A program made the translations under genes and the position numbers. From Sipunculus nudus (Eukaryota > Annelida > Sipuncula > Golfingiida > Sipunculidae), in assembly GCA_026874595.1 (NCBI GenBank), contig CM049313.1:31056008-31120007 (forward strand): DNA of 64,000 nt, in the 5' to 3' direction. The notes under the pieces were generated by a model. The model was not told where the DNA came from. It ran no database searches and was given only the letters and a program-made list of their open reading frames with translations. This document shows positions 37,080 through 49,779 of the stretch, piece after piece. Every line of letters starts with the position of its first letter. Position 1 is the stretch's first letter.

Positions 37080-39080
37080 GTTAACTCAGCTGACTTTAAG
37101 TCATCTGAGCTATAGTTATGGCCATTGTCCATCTGTCTGCTTAGGGTCCATCTCTGTTAGACTGTCACATGTGGAAACCAATAGACCTACAAATCCAAAA
37201 TTAGGCATACTGTTAGATGTCCCCAAGAACTCCTACCAGACTGAACTTTGGGTCACTGTGATTTCCTTCCTTTGAGAAATTAAGGAAAAACTCAATTTTC
37301 CATTAAAAACTTATTATCACACTTCCGGACTACCTAATATCAAAACCACTCATCTGTTTTTTTTCATATATACCATAAATATTTCCTTATTTAGTTCCTA
37401 TGTACATGCCAGAAATTAGGTCAGTATTACATAATTTATAAAAGTAACGGGCCCAAACATATTGCATGTTGATAAAAATTCAGGAAAGATATTTACTTCC
37501 TAAACTTGATATTTGTTGAAGCTAGAGATTTTTTTTAAGGAAATAACTTCATTTAATCAAGATTCAATTGTATACCCAAAATTAGATCAAAATTTTGTAA
37601 ATTATGTAAGTTATTAACATAAATATAAAATCAGTACCTTAATTTGCCCAAATTTGACCATGGCACGTTTTTTCCTGTGAGTACATTTGATTTGATTTTC
37701 TAAGCAGGTACACATAAGAATTTAATCTCTTAAATACTAAATTTGAAAATAACAGCTAAAAAATTAGGCTAGTTATTGATTTTTTTTCAGAGGCTCTATT
37801 GTATTCACTTGTGCATAATGTCCAGCTGCAGGCAGGCTACTTCTGGTCACTGGAGGTCAGCTCTGCCAGCGTATCTGATTTGTAACAGGTCATGGGGAGA
37901 TCCCCCTGCTGTGAGAGGTGTACAGTTATTCTCATATCAAACACCCCCTCCTTCCCCATCAGGTGTTATGTAGCAATTGTTAAAATTTACACTGTATTTC
38001 CTTAATTGTAATGCTGTTTCCACTCCAATATACAATTTTTAAGTTAAAATATTAATTCAAGGAGTAATCCAGAAGATACAATGTTGTGGTAATAGAAGGC
38101 ATTTTTTAGTTAAAAAGCATTTTCAGTTAAATAATTTAAGCAAATTAAAAATTTTAAAATTTAAAATTGTGAATCCTGGATCAAGTATTATTTCCAGATA
38201 TTTATTGTTTTGCAAATTAAAGATATATTTTTGTGAATATAATTTTGTGGTAAAAAAAAATACATTTATATGCAAAATGTGTTGTAATCTAAATTGAGAT
38301 ATATGATAATGCAATTAAAATTATAAATCAACTTTTATATTCAGATATATGTGTTATATTGGGAATGTATAAAAATAACAAACTTGAAAAAAATTGTAAT
38401 AAAAAATAAGGATCTAATGCAAACATTTTTTCACTATTTTTCTGCTCAGCAGAATGGAAGATAAAGTGATCAGCTTGTTTTTCTACCAGTCTGTCTATCC
38501 ATTTTAAAAATTCAATAATTGGGAATGAACTTTATTTTATCCTGTAAGCACTGTTTAATTTAGTGCTTATCCTGTATATTATATGCAGAGATGTTGAAAC
38601 TCACAACAGTCCACCATCCCCCCCCCCCCCCCACACACACACACACACACACCATCAGGTCCTTGCACCTGTGGACTGGGAACGTTAGTTATATTGCAAC
38701 TGTATACATTTTATAAAATAAAAAAATATATATATATTTAATAATATATTATAAAAAAAATAGATCTAATTTAACAAATGTGTAAACTGCTGAACTTTCA
38801 AATATTTTCAAAAAGCCAGTTAACCAATGATCATGGTACGAGTACATCACTGATACAATAGTACATGTATGATCACAAACTGCTCACATGCTTCAGTTTC
38901 AACATAGGAAACACATGGTTTGGTCACAAAATATTATTTGCAACAATTTCTTACTCATCAGTACAAGCTAATCATATCAACCAACCATGGCCTATATTAC
39001 TTCTTCCTCTCAGAATTTATCTCCATTTGATATTATTTTAGATTTTTACCTTCAAGTTCAACTTCAGCTGAGCACTTGTT
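37080..39080 (+). mobile_element. family A repeat, copy with deleted 3' hairpin
   Basis: Starts actcagctgactttaag, tcatctgagctatagttatgg and is colinear with the 16738 copy (gatgtccccaagaac, tcctttgagaaattaagg). It ends ttcagctgagcacttgtt. Compared with 54440-54477 it lacks the hairpin between gctgagca and cttgtt. It holds the uninterrupted site matching the Helitron insertion in the 10-12 kb copy (about 38201-38215), a C15 run (38618-38632) and an adjoining (ac)n run. Confidence 0.68.
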
Positions 39081-39189
39081 TAAATATTAACTCCAACACA
39101 TCATATTTTATTATGTGTTTATGGTACACTCCAATTAAAATCTCTAAAGCCAGCTATACACAAAGGAATTTGATGCTCACATGCTGGGC

Positions 39190-39480
39190 CACTGTGAACC
39201 AGCTTCTGTGGTTTAGGGGTATAGCACAGGACTCAAAGCCAGGAGACTGTGAATTGGAATCTCAGCCAAGGTGGTCAGATTTTTCACTGTCAGCCTTCAT
39301 TCAGGGTGAGCACCCTGCAGGCTTAATGGGCAGGCCGTGCCCAGCGGCCGTGTTTCACTCACAAATGAGTGTAACCCTTGGGGGTTCCTCAGTGGTAACA
39401 CACCTCAGGCCTGCAGGTGCAGTATTCACTGGGCCTGATTAACACCAGGATATAAAATGAGAGGAAGCGTGGGATACTGC
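39190..39480 (+). mobile_element. probable tRNA-derived SINE
   Basis: Contains an A box TGGTTTAGGGG (39209-39219) that fits the RNA polymerase III consensus, and a degenerate B box aattggaatct (39252-39262) 33 nt further, normal spacing for a tRNA head. A GC-richer body follows (ccgtgcccagcggccgtg, gggttcctcagtggtaacac). The long plus frame across 38987-39442 is therefore not a gene. No simple tail or target duplication was confirmed. Confidence 0.4.
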
Positions 39481-39775
39481 CCTGTCACATAGTCAAAAAC
39501 TAGAATGGAATTCTGTAGATGCACATATACTTAGTTGAGCTAGTATTTAACAAAAAATTGAGTCTGTTACCTCAAACATAAACATGATTGGTCACAGATA
39601 TCGTGAAACATTGCTTCACAGGTTTAATTTCTTGAAAACAACCCCTACTCACATAAGCAACATCTACCCAAAACAAATGAGTTCTGCATTGTTCTTTCAA
39701 AGTAGCCAGATTGGGCTGCTCTGTCATGACCTTTATGCCTGCAGTTCTACTAGCTAAAACTCAGAAATGTATCAT

Positions 39776-39895
39776 GGCCTGGATGCGGGCAAGTTATATC
39801 AGATACTGTTGTCTGCCGTTGTGTACGCCTGGATGGAGGCATGTTATGTCAGATATATATATACTGTTGTCTGCTGTTGTGCAGGCCTGACTAAA
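39776..39895. repeat. two diverged copies of a ~60-bp repeat
   Basis: The string gcctggatg.gggcaagttat then gtcagata then ctgttgtctgccgttgtg occurs twice, the second copy with a short tatata insertion. The surrounding stretch, 39481 to 41532, holds no supported gene. A short duplicated motif (gttagggcaggaaggtacac) lies near 40045. Confidence 0.7.
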
Positions 39896-41532
39896 GGCTT
39901 GTTGATGCCTTATAGCAGATAATTAGGTTAATATGTGAGTGAGTAAGGAAAGCCTGTCATGCAGTCAACCTGGACAGATTATACAATGCTGTGGTCACTA
40001 AACTTACAGGTGGGGCAGAAGGTACACATTCCTCCCCTGACTGTTAGGGCAGGAAGGTACACATTCCTACTCTAATACACTTCCTGGCCTAACGGTTAGG
40101 GTGTGAAGGTACCCCTCCCTACCCTAATACAGTTCAAGCATTTCCAGTGTCTCTTCCTGTCTGTTAGTTTACTATGGCACACTTTTTAACTTTTTGTTCC
40201 AACTGTGTATTACACTTTCACTACTATTGATTTTTTGTATGGACAGAGAAACAAGTTTGTGTCAATAATTTAGTTTTTGCTGCAGACTTTAGTTAAATGA
40301 AAGAAGTAGGCTTGCTGAAGTATTTCTAAATTTATAACTTAAGGTAGACAAATGGAGTAACTCTATCATACAGTTTCATGAGTTTATCTTAATAAAAAAA
40401 GTTCCTTCAATCATTTCATCTCATGTAACATATTTAACATGTGTTTTTCCTGAAACACCCAATTTTATATTATTTTTTAAATTTGGGCATTAATTTTGCA
40501 TATATAAAATAACTCATGACTCGAGATTTCCCCTGGTCAAATAGACCACCATATGACAATAGGGTAATGGGAATCTGTTTTAACGTTTTCTAAAACAAAA
40601 ACTTAAATGACCAAGCACAATTTACACTAATTTTAAAGTCAGTCAGATTATCCCCCAGGACAATTTTTCATTTAAAAATGCACGCTATTGCAAATAATCC
40701 AGAATAAGGTTTTTGTACTGGTTCAAGTGAATGTTGATTGGATTATGATCTAATTTAAGAATACAGTGAACAAAGTTACAAGGTGTCCTCATTTAGGGCT
40801 ACACATGGCCAACACTCATTAATATGAATGGAACCATATGGCCAACCAACAGATGGCATTGTGATCCAGTGTGAAAGCTTCCACAGTGCACAAGATGCAT
40901 CAGTTGATCCTTTGATATATTGTACTGTAAGTCAGTCACCATAATGCATCTACATGTGATAAATTTATTTATCAAGCCCAAAGATTATGACAAACTAATT
41001 GTAGGTGTTCTTTCCAGTTTAATGAAGGTTATAGTGAAGGTGTACATGCACTAATAAGGGCAGGATGGTCTGCCTTCATATCCTAACAGTGTTGGGGCAG
41101 AAAGTTATGCTGACTGTTAGGGCATGAAACACTCCCGTAAATAATTGTACCCTATTTGCCCACTTGTTTTCCTTTAGTGGTTAAGGTTTAACACACATGC
41201 CAACACCAGTACACACACACATACTAGAAAGTATTGATCATTACCGTCAGTTATAAATTAAAACAGCAATACCAATCAAAACGTGCATCCAAAACACAAT
41301 GATATAAAAAAATAAGCAGACTAAAGAGTGATGCACTGTGCCTGCGTCACAAAAACATGACAATCTTTTACTTCAAAATCAGTGACCAGTTGACTCCCAG
41401 TGTGCCACACTGCATGATACTCAGAGCAGACTGGCTCCCAGACTACAGTACCACCTACTGGTAAATCAAACAATTATGCATGTTGCAGAGCTCCGGCTAT
41501 GTTGTTTAAGTTGACATATTTATCCTTTGGTG

Positions 41533-41916
41533 TTTTTACCCAGGTGACTGAAAGTAACTGAGGTATAGGAATGGCACTTTGTCTATCATCCATCGTGCTG
41601 TCCAGCCGTCCATTAGCAGGGCACAAATCATAACGGCTAACCTTAGAAACTTGTACTTGAATATTTAGGTAGGTTCATAAAAAAAATCTCCTTGGAAACC
41701 TGAAATTAGCTCACTGCGACCTTTATCCTCCGAGCTATAGGGCTCGTAAGTACCCCTCAGAATAATTAAAAACTTGATACAAAACCTTCAGTATCTTGAT
41801 AATTAATGCATGGATTGCCTTTAATCCTGCCTTGAATATTGACCATGACTAGTTTTGTCAGTTCCTGAAAACTTGTGGCACCATCTGTATTTTTTTTTCT
41901 AATTTTTACAATTTTT
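41533..41916 (+). mobile_element. truncated family A copy
   Basis: Starts aggtgactgaaagtaactg, aggtatagg and reads on as a family A 5' region (gcagggcacaaatcataacg, aatctccttggaaacctgaa). It is cut off where the next, better preserved copy starts at 41917, so two copies lie head to tail. Confidence 0.6.
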
Positions 41917-43875
41917 TTAGCTCAGCTGACTGAAAGTCATCTGAGCTATAGCGATCACTCTTTTTCCGTTGTCTGTCTGTCCGTTAACCAGGCACAAATC
42001 ATAACTGCTGGACCTAGAACCTTGTATCTTGAGATTCTGAGAGGTCCATGAAAAATCTCCTTGGAAACCAGAAATTAGGTCTCTGTTACCCATATCCTTC
42101 GAGCTATGAGGCCCCAAAATACCCCCCAGAAAAGTAAAAAATTTCATACAAAAACTTCAATATCTCATTAACTACTTGACTGATGGTCATGATTTTTGGC
42201 ATACATATTGATCATGGGATGTTCCATCAGTTCCTGAAGACTGGTGGCGCCACCTGTATTTTTCGATTTTTTACGAATTTTTTTCTCTATTTTTGAGACC
42301 TTTAAGGATGCTGTCATCTGTTAACTTCACATAAATCGTAATGACTAGACCTAGAATCTTCATTCTTGACACACTGAGAGACCTATGAAAAGTCACCGTG
42401 GAAAACAGAAATTAGGTCTCTGTTACCCATATCCTTCCAGCTATGGGGCCCCAAAGTACCCCCCAGAAAAGTAAAAAATTTCATACAAAAACTTCAATAT
42501 CTCATTAAATACTTGACTGATGGTCATGATTTTTGGCATACATATTGATCATGAGATGTTCCATCACTTCCTGCAGACTGGTGGCGCCACCTGTATCGTT
42601 CAATTTTTTACGAATTTTTTTCTCTATTTTTGAGACCTTTCAAAATGTGAACATCTGTTAACAAGGCACAAATCATAAAAACTATACCTAGAATCTTAAT
42701 TCTTGACACACTGAGAGGTCCATGAAAAATCTCCTTGGAAACCAGAAATTAGCTCTCTGTTAACCATATCCTTCGAGCTATGGGGCCCCAAAGTACCCCC
42801 CAGAGTAGTCAAAAATTTCATACAAAAACTTCAATATCTCAATAACTACATCACTGATGGTCATGATTTTTGGCATACATATTGATAATGAGATGTTTCA
42901 TCAGTTCCTGCAGACTGGTGGCGCCACCTGTATCATTGGATTTTTTATGAATTTTTTTTCTCTATTTTTGAGACCTTTCAAAATGTGAACATCTGTTAAC
43001 AAGGCACAAATCGAAAAGACTGGACCTAGAATCTTAATTCTTGATACACTGAGAGGTCCATGAAAAATCTCCTTGGAAACCAGAAATTAGGTCTCTGTTA
43101 CCCATATCCTTCGAGCTTTGGGGCCCCAAAGTACCCCCCCAGAGTAGTCAAAAATTTCATACAAAAACTTCAATATCTCAATAACTACATCACTGATGGT
43201 CATGATTTTTGGCATACATATTGATCATGAGATGTTCCATCAGTTCCTGCAGACTGGTGGTGCCACCTATGTTGTTTGATTTTTTTAAGATTTCTTCCTC
43301 TATTTTTGAGACCTTTAAGGATGCTGTCATCTATTAACGTCGCATAAATCGTAACGACTAGACCTAGAATCTTCATTCGCAACACACTGAGAGATCTATG
43401 AAAAGTCTCCATGGAAACCAGAAATTAGGTCTCTGTTACCCATATCCATCGAGATACGGGGCCCCATAATACCCCCCAGAGTAGTAAAAAATTTCATACA
43501 AAAACTTCAATATCTCAATAACTACATCACTGATGGTCATGATTTTTGGCATACATATTGATCATGAGATGTTCCATCAGTTCCTGCAGACTGGTGGCGC
43601 CACCTGTATTGTTCGATTTTTTAACGATTTTTTTCCTCTATTTTTGAGACCTTTAAGGATGCTGTCATCTGTTAGCGTGGCACAAATCGTAACGACTGGA
43701 CCTAAAATCTTCATTCTCGATACACTGAGAGACCTATGAAAATTAGTCTCCATGGAAACCAGAAATTAGGTCTCTGTTACCCATATCCTTCGAGCTATGG
43801 GGCCCCAAAGTACCCCCCAGAGTAGTCAAAAATTTCATACAAAAACTTCAATATCTCAATAACTACATCACTGAT

Positions 43876-44561
43876 ACGCTCTTTACACAGCGCTTTACCT
43901 ATAGGGCTACTTCCTATATCGTAAGGCGCTGTTTGTTATGACCTCGTATCCTGAGGGGATCACTGTATTTTTGTCCAATCAGATGAGACCTTGTGCTGGA
44001 AGACTAAGCCAAGCGAGGAATACACGGAGCCAATCATATTCATTTCTTTTTGGGTGACAGCTCATCCCCCAGCGTAACCGTCTGAACAGGCCACAGGCTC
44101 AGAGAGAATTGCCCCTGACGTGGTTTGCCTAAGGCCTTGGGCACATAGGATGCTCGGCAGGTGAGCTGTAATTCAAACGAAACGTAACAACAAAGGCTGT
44201 GTGCGCACCTCGCTGGCTGGTTTCAGTTCTGCAGACAACAGATACATGGCTACGCTAACACAGTCATAATGTCATAATCGAATCGGTCAATGATGCGAGA
44301 ATGCAGAGGGAGCATGCAATTTAGATTCGACCGGAACTCATCAAGCGCCGCTTCAAGCGCGGCCATGGGCAGAGCCAGGATGCCTGTCGAGTGTTTGTTT
44401 ATTGGCATCTGATTGGCTGCTTGTCACATCATACGCACGTTTATTTCAGTGAACAACAAACCGCCATCTGGTGTTTAAATATATCATAAACGGTCAAAGC
44501 TGGCAGCGTGAAAATCAGTTGCTTCTTTAGAAGCGCAAGATTTCCGCTGCTTCGGGAGCGT
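43876..44561. mobile_element. TIR element, copy 2, with 11-bp target duplication
   Basis: Begins ACGCTCTTTACACAGCGC and ends CCGCTGCTTCGGGAGCGT. It is flanked on both sides by acatcactgat (43865-43875 and 44562-44572). The split family A unit normally reads ctacatcactgatggtcatg (see 43180-43200), so the insertion and the 11-bp duplication can be read directly. Duplications of 8-11 bp fit Mutator-like elements. There is no transposase, so this is a non-autonomous copy. It is about 10 bp longer than the 19377 copy. Confidence 0.8.
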
Positions 44562-44998
44562 ACATCACTGATGGTCATGATTTTTAGCATACATATTGAT
44601 CAAGAGGTGTTCCATCAGTTCCTGCCGACTGGTGGCACAACCTGTATTTGTTCGGGGTTTTTTTTTACGAATTTTTTTCTCTATTTTTGAGATCTTTAAA
44701 GATATGAACATTTGTTAACAGGGCACAAATCATAAAAACTGGACCTAGAATCTTCATTCTTGACACACAGGGAGACCCATGAAAATTCTCCATGGAAACC
44801 TGAAATTAGGTCTCTGTTACCCATATTCTTTAGGCTGTATGGCTCCAAAATACCCCCCAGAATAATGGAAAATTTGATACAAAAGCTGAAGTATCTGAAC
44901 AACTAATGCGAAGATCATCATGATTCTTTGCATAGATATTGCCCATTAAGTGTTTTTATTAGTTTCTGCAGACTGGTGGAGCCACCTGTATTTTTGTA

Positions 44999-46173
44999 TC
45001 CTCAAAAAACGAAGTTTTGCAGATACTATGTTTTTGACCGGGTTCCTCCGCCACCACCACGTTTGTTTCCAGAGAGCTCCTCTGAGAAAAATGGACCGAT
45101 TTTTCCAAAACTTACACATTATCGAGTCACATGTGAACTAGTGCCTAACCAATTTGTGTTGACCTCTGACCTTTCCCCTCTATCCAGCGTCCATTTGTGC
45201 ATCTGTTTCCACACATGAACCCTCATATCTCGGGAACCGATTGACCAATCAGGAAATAAAATTTATACAAATGTAGCCCTTGGATTGCTTTATAACATAC
45301 ACAAAAATGGTGGTGCCACCTGTAACCATGTTTGCAGTGTCCATCTGTTCATCTGCCTTGGGTTATAATCACTCATATCTCTGCAGTGAATTGACTAATT
45401 CACCTAAAAATTCGGCATGCATATACATCCAGGATAGCTTACTTGATTTTATGACAGATGGCGCCACCTACATTCACATTCAGGTTGATCACATCCAAGC
45501 TCATATTTCAGGAACCGTTTGACCGATTGGGCCAAAATTTTGCATGAGTATAGATCTCACATAGCTCTTTATCATACGCAAAACTGGTGGCGCCACCTGC
45601 AACCATTTTTGCACAGCGTCTGTCTGTTTTCTGCCATGGGATAATGTCACTCATATCTCGGCAGTGGTTTGACATATCTGCCTAAAATTTTGCAGTTTTA
45701 TACATCCTGGATAGCTTTCTTGATTTTATGACAGGTGGCGCCACCTACATTCTAGTTTATGCTGCAGACATCCGAGCTCATATCTCGGGAACCGTTTGAA
45801 CGATTGGGCCAAAATTTTGCATGTGTATAGATCTCACATAGGTCTTTATCATACACAAAACTGGAGGGGCCACCTTCAACCATTTTTGCACAGCGTCTGT
45901 CTGTTTGTCTGCCGTCGGCTAAAATCACTCATATACATGTAGTGGTTTGACTTTTCTGCCTAAAATTTTGCATATGTATACAACTTGGACAGCTTTCTGG
46001 ATTTGTGGTAGGTGGCACAACCTACATACACATTTAGGCTACAGACATCCATGCTAATATGCAACATACCTCACTCTTTTTTCCCCTTGCCACTCAATCC
46101 ATGCCTCACTTCAACCGTTCCACTCTGATTTTGGCGGTTACACGTAGTCACTTGTCGGCTACCCGTATTCTAG
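44999..46173 (+). mobile_element. non-autonomous Helitron, diverged family B copy 3
   Basis: Starts TCCTCAAAAAACGAAGTTTT after host A. It ends CTAG (46170-46173) before host T-rich sequence, and a hairpin GTAGTC...GGCTAC (one G-T pair) lies 7 nt before. The start gtatcctc...gcagatactatgtttttg matches the copy at 11208 in layout (gatactatgttttt). The interior has about three units of 270-285 bp (tcatatctcgggaaccg near 45225, 45510 and 45780), with GGTGGCGCCACC at 45586 and 45734. It splits a family A unit: gccacctgtattttt before and acattttttctctatttttg after. Confidence 0.65.
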
Positions 46174-46570
46174 TTTTTAAAGTTTACACATTTTTTCTCT
46201 ATTTTTGAGATATATAAATACAGACTAAATCTTGGCCTGTTGGTTAATCTGTTTGATGCTTCAGTTGAATGGGTATATACTACCATTCTGATGATAAAAT
46301 TTCCTTTAGCGAATCTCTTCCCAGTCAGCTGAGCGTCATGACCCATGGGTCACTTGTTCTGGTTTTGAGACCATAAAATGACAGCAGTTCTGTCAGTTTC
46401 TCAGCTGTGGTTTCATCCATTGTCCTGAAACCCAGCGTGTATATTGATTATGACTGGGTTTTTTTCAGTTCCTGAAGAATAGTTTCTATTTTTGAGACTG
46501 CCAAATTATAATGATAATACCAGATTCCCAACTGAGGTTTCAGCTGTGTCCCGAAATCTGTGTGTTTATT

Positions 46571-47364
46571 AGGGCTCCGCTTGAATACGTGGATCTCCTG
46601 TATTAATCACCCTGTCCATCCGTGTGTTCGTCTTTCTGTATGTCTGTCAGATTTGTTTCCTGATGATAGTTGGAGTGACATAAGGATTTCAATCTTGACT
46701 TATGTATGACCCACCAATAATGTAAGAAACCATTTGATTTTGGGGTCATGAGGGCAGAGGTCAAGGTCACAGGACCCACTGTTTTAAAAAGATTGTGTAT
46801 GTATTTTAAGCCAAACTTTTCATTCCAAATCTTCCATTTTTCCAGATATTGCTCAACTGCTAATATTGCAAGAAACTTATGGATTTTAGGGTCACAAGGT
46901 CATGGTCACAGGGGCCATTTATACATATATTAATTTCCAGATGATAACACCAGTTTGGATTGAAATATTGGTTTCAAACATGATTTATGTATGGCCAACC
47001 TCTGAAGTAAGAACTCCGTTGATTCCGGGCGGGGTCATAAGATGATAGGTCTAGGTCACAGGACCTACTACCTTAGAATGATTGTGGTTGCATTTTAAGC
47101 CAAACTTTTCATTGCAAACGTTCGGTCTACCACATGTGGGGTACCTGCCAATAGAAGAAGTTTCCTTTTGATTTTCGGGTCACTTGGTCAAAGGTCAAGG
47201 TCACAGGGCTCATCGATTCACAAATTTTATTAGTTTATGTATGATAACTCAAGTTTGGGTAGACAGGTTGGATTCAAACTGATCCTAGAACCCACTTTGA
47301 AAAAGCTCACAAACATATCCTTATAGACAAATTTAGCAGAGCCTTGAAACCAATGGGTCCCTAG
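46571..47364 (+). mobile_element. family C repeat, possible Helitron-like element
   Basis: Three units of about 290 bp (gatgataactccagtttg-like at about 46660, 46940 and 47245) with ggtcaaggtcacagg. It ends gggtccCTAG|TT at 47361-47364. The first bases agggctccgc and the late gcagagcc are inverted relative to each other (GGCTCYGC). The 5' end has no proper TC start after A and no strong terminal hairpin, so a Helitron call is tentative. Confidence 0.45.
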
Positions 47365-47528
47365 TTCTTTGCCACGTTTTGGACCAAGGCATTGCTACAG
47401 GATATGCTACAGCCATCCTAGATTATATGGACTCTATGCCACAACAAAATAATGCTGAGCACCAACAAGTGAAATAATTTGTCCACACAAAAATCAACCA
47501 TCCAGGTAGAAAGTCACAAATGTGTTTT

Positions 47529-47700
47529 TAAGCTCAGTTGAACTATAGTCATGGTGCCCTTGTCTGTCCGGCCAGACTGGATGTCCGTTAAACTGGCACG
47601 TTTTTAAACTGTTACACCTACCAATCCAAATTTTGACATAGAGATTTTCACCTGCTGGTGGCGCCACCTCTGATTAACGACTTTCTGTGCACCAAATTGG
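47529..47700 (+). mobile_element. family A 5' fragment
   Basis: Starts aagctcagttgaactatagtcatgg and has cttgtctgtccggcc and a perfect GGTGGCGCCACC at 47657-47668. It breaks off after that. The starting palindrome has lost its centre. Confidence 0.5.
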
Positions 47701-47847
47701 TCTTTTTCACTTTCCTTCAGATAAGTCAGTAAATAAGAACACTTTAGCCTTCAAATCATATGCAGTGGCCTATCCAGGATTTGAAAATAGAGGGGGAGCA
47801 GCCCTAAAGTCGGAAAGAGGGCTGTTCTGCATCTTTTAGACATGTCA

Positions 47848-48103
47848 TATATATATATATAAATATATATATATATAAATATATATAAATAAATCCTTTT
47901 TCTAAATTATATTGATATTCCACAAAGCCCTATTAGTAGGAAGCAAGCATATTTAAACTTGTTTGAACACACTGCGTGGCGTTAAATTTCCCCTACTAAA
48001 CAAATCAAATTTGTTAGTTCGTGCATAATTATTATGATTATTATATGTATTTTTGTAAGGTATCTAGATCAAGTTGTTTATTATATTAACCATGGGACCC
48101 TCA

Positions 48104-48139
<36 letters not shown>
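47848..48139. repeat. two (AT)n microsatellites
   Basis: Runs of alternating at, partly interrupted by aa, lie at about 47848-47892 and 48103-48139. The flanks 47701-49770 hold no supported gene. Near 49300 there is a short G/C-rich patch (gggggccacgcgcccctttg). Confidence 0.8.
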
Positions 48140-48141
<2 letters not shown>

Positions 48142-49632
48142 CAATATGCATTATTTGAACAACAGAAAAATACATGCATCAATAAGTGTAGTGTTTTAAC
48201 TTAATCGCAACTTTTAAGTAGAAGATGGTCAGCACACATGTAAAAGAACTGAAATGGATTAACTATTATATGTCTCTGAATCTGTCAAAGGATACTACAT
48301 CTATTTTTTATGTAGAGCTTCTGATATAATGAATTCTATAATATATGTTTTTGTAGATAAATTATTTTTGCAGAAATTAAGTTTGAACTATAGCCAGTTG
48401 GAGTTAAAAAGAAATAAAGATAGCCTGACTTGGGGTAATTAAAGTACATAAACATAAGAAATATTAGAAGTGAAAAATACTCATTGACTGTTATTTGCAT
48501 ACCATTTTCAGGTTTATATTATTATTGAAAATGCGGCTTTCTGACATAAAGCCTGGCCATCTAGCTCCAGTGACAGTAGCTAAGTATTAAGAGGTGATTT
48601 TAATTACCCATGAATCAAGAAACCGGAAGCTTTCATATAGTCTCTTGGTGTATTCCAGGGTAAATTTTAAAAATGAGGCATAACAAGCGTCTAGTGAAAG
48701 TACAAATAGCTTGCATGGATTGTTTAACAGTTTTTGGCCATCCACCATCATGTTACAGAACAATCACAGGGTATGGAGACTTCACTTCTGCACACAAACA
48801 AAATAGAAAACTTCAAAAGAGAGATAGTAAAAAAAATGAGAGAAATGTGTAAGTATATGATCCCTTTACTGTTTAGATTCATTTTAGAAATTTTCAAAGT
48901 CTGAAACTCTTTACATTTACATTACGAAAAAAATCTTGCTAAGCCTTTGTTCTTTCTTCACAAAATTTCAACTAATACAACAAAACTAGTTTCTCTTTAG
49001 GTCAATAGGAACCTTTAGAACTGATAATAAATATACATTATTATATAAGATATATATATAACTATATATACATTACAGACAAGATCTTTCTTGTTTTTCT
49101 TCTTTCTTTTCCGTATGGAAATAACATTACCATAACCACGCATAGAGAAACATGAAAATATTTTTTTTTACTTAAAATGCCATATTTTATATCTATGTGT
49201 GTGCATACTCAATTAAAATGACATAAAATAAATTTGAGTAAACAAACATAACATTTGCAAGTAGTTTACTGGTATAAGTGTTAACAGAATTTTAGGGGGG
49301 CCACGCGCCCCTTTGCGCCCCTCTATGAATACCCATCGATATGCAAGAAGACCTTTGAGCCAGCGAAATTCAATGAATACTATACCGATTAGAACTATTA
49401 GTCCCCTGCTGTAGGAGGGAGGACTGCAAAAATTGTCCAAGTCTGTCGGTCCCATCCCATCTTTCACTTGTTAGCTCTTAAAACCCTGCTGATTTCTAGA
49501 CCCAATTTTACACACATGTTAGTCATATGACGAGCATGCCATTGTATCCTGCTGGTGGTGTAACCTGTGTTAGACCTACTTTTTCTGGCCACAGTTGTTT
49601 TCCAGGGGATACTACATAGCCTGACCCAAAAA

Positions 49633-49649
49633 GGGGGGGGGGGGGGGGG
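49633..49649. repeat. G17 homopolymer
   Basis: An uninterrupted run of 17 G, followed by a and four more G. It is one of eight runs of 12 or more C/G in the window. Confidence 0.9.
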
Positions 49650-49779
49650 AGGGGAGTTATTAAGCAGATCCAGGGGACAAAGTGTGGAAAATTTTGAAAA
49701 ACTGAATGTAAAATACTGCATTCTAGTGCATTTGCTGTGATCTATTGGTCAATGCTTACTAAGAAAAAAAGATAAAAAA

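Larger units (their letters stand above)
41917..46358 (+). mobile_element. family A element with 337-bp array and two nested insertions
   Basis: Starts agctcagctgactgaaag, tcatctgagctatagcg and ends tcagctgagcgtcatgac, ccatgggtcacttgtt, both diagnostic family A ends. The body is a tandem array of about 337-bp units. GGTGGCGCCACC or a variant marks units at 42243, 42581, 42917, 43256 and 43593 (338, 336, 339, 337 bp). It is interrupted by the TIR element at 43876-44561 and the Helitron at 44999-46173. Without them it would be about 2.6 kb, close to the length of the 16738 copy. Scattered 60-80 codon frames are unit shadows. Confidence 0.75.

Noticed and set aside
38987-39442. 151-codon plus frame
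   Set aside because: It runs through the 3' end of a family A repeat and into a tRNA-like SINE candidate. The frame is incidental.
44928-45218. 96-codon plus frame with a PPPPP run
   Set aside because: It spans the junction of a family A unit and the nested Helitron, so it is a composite of two repeats.
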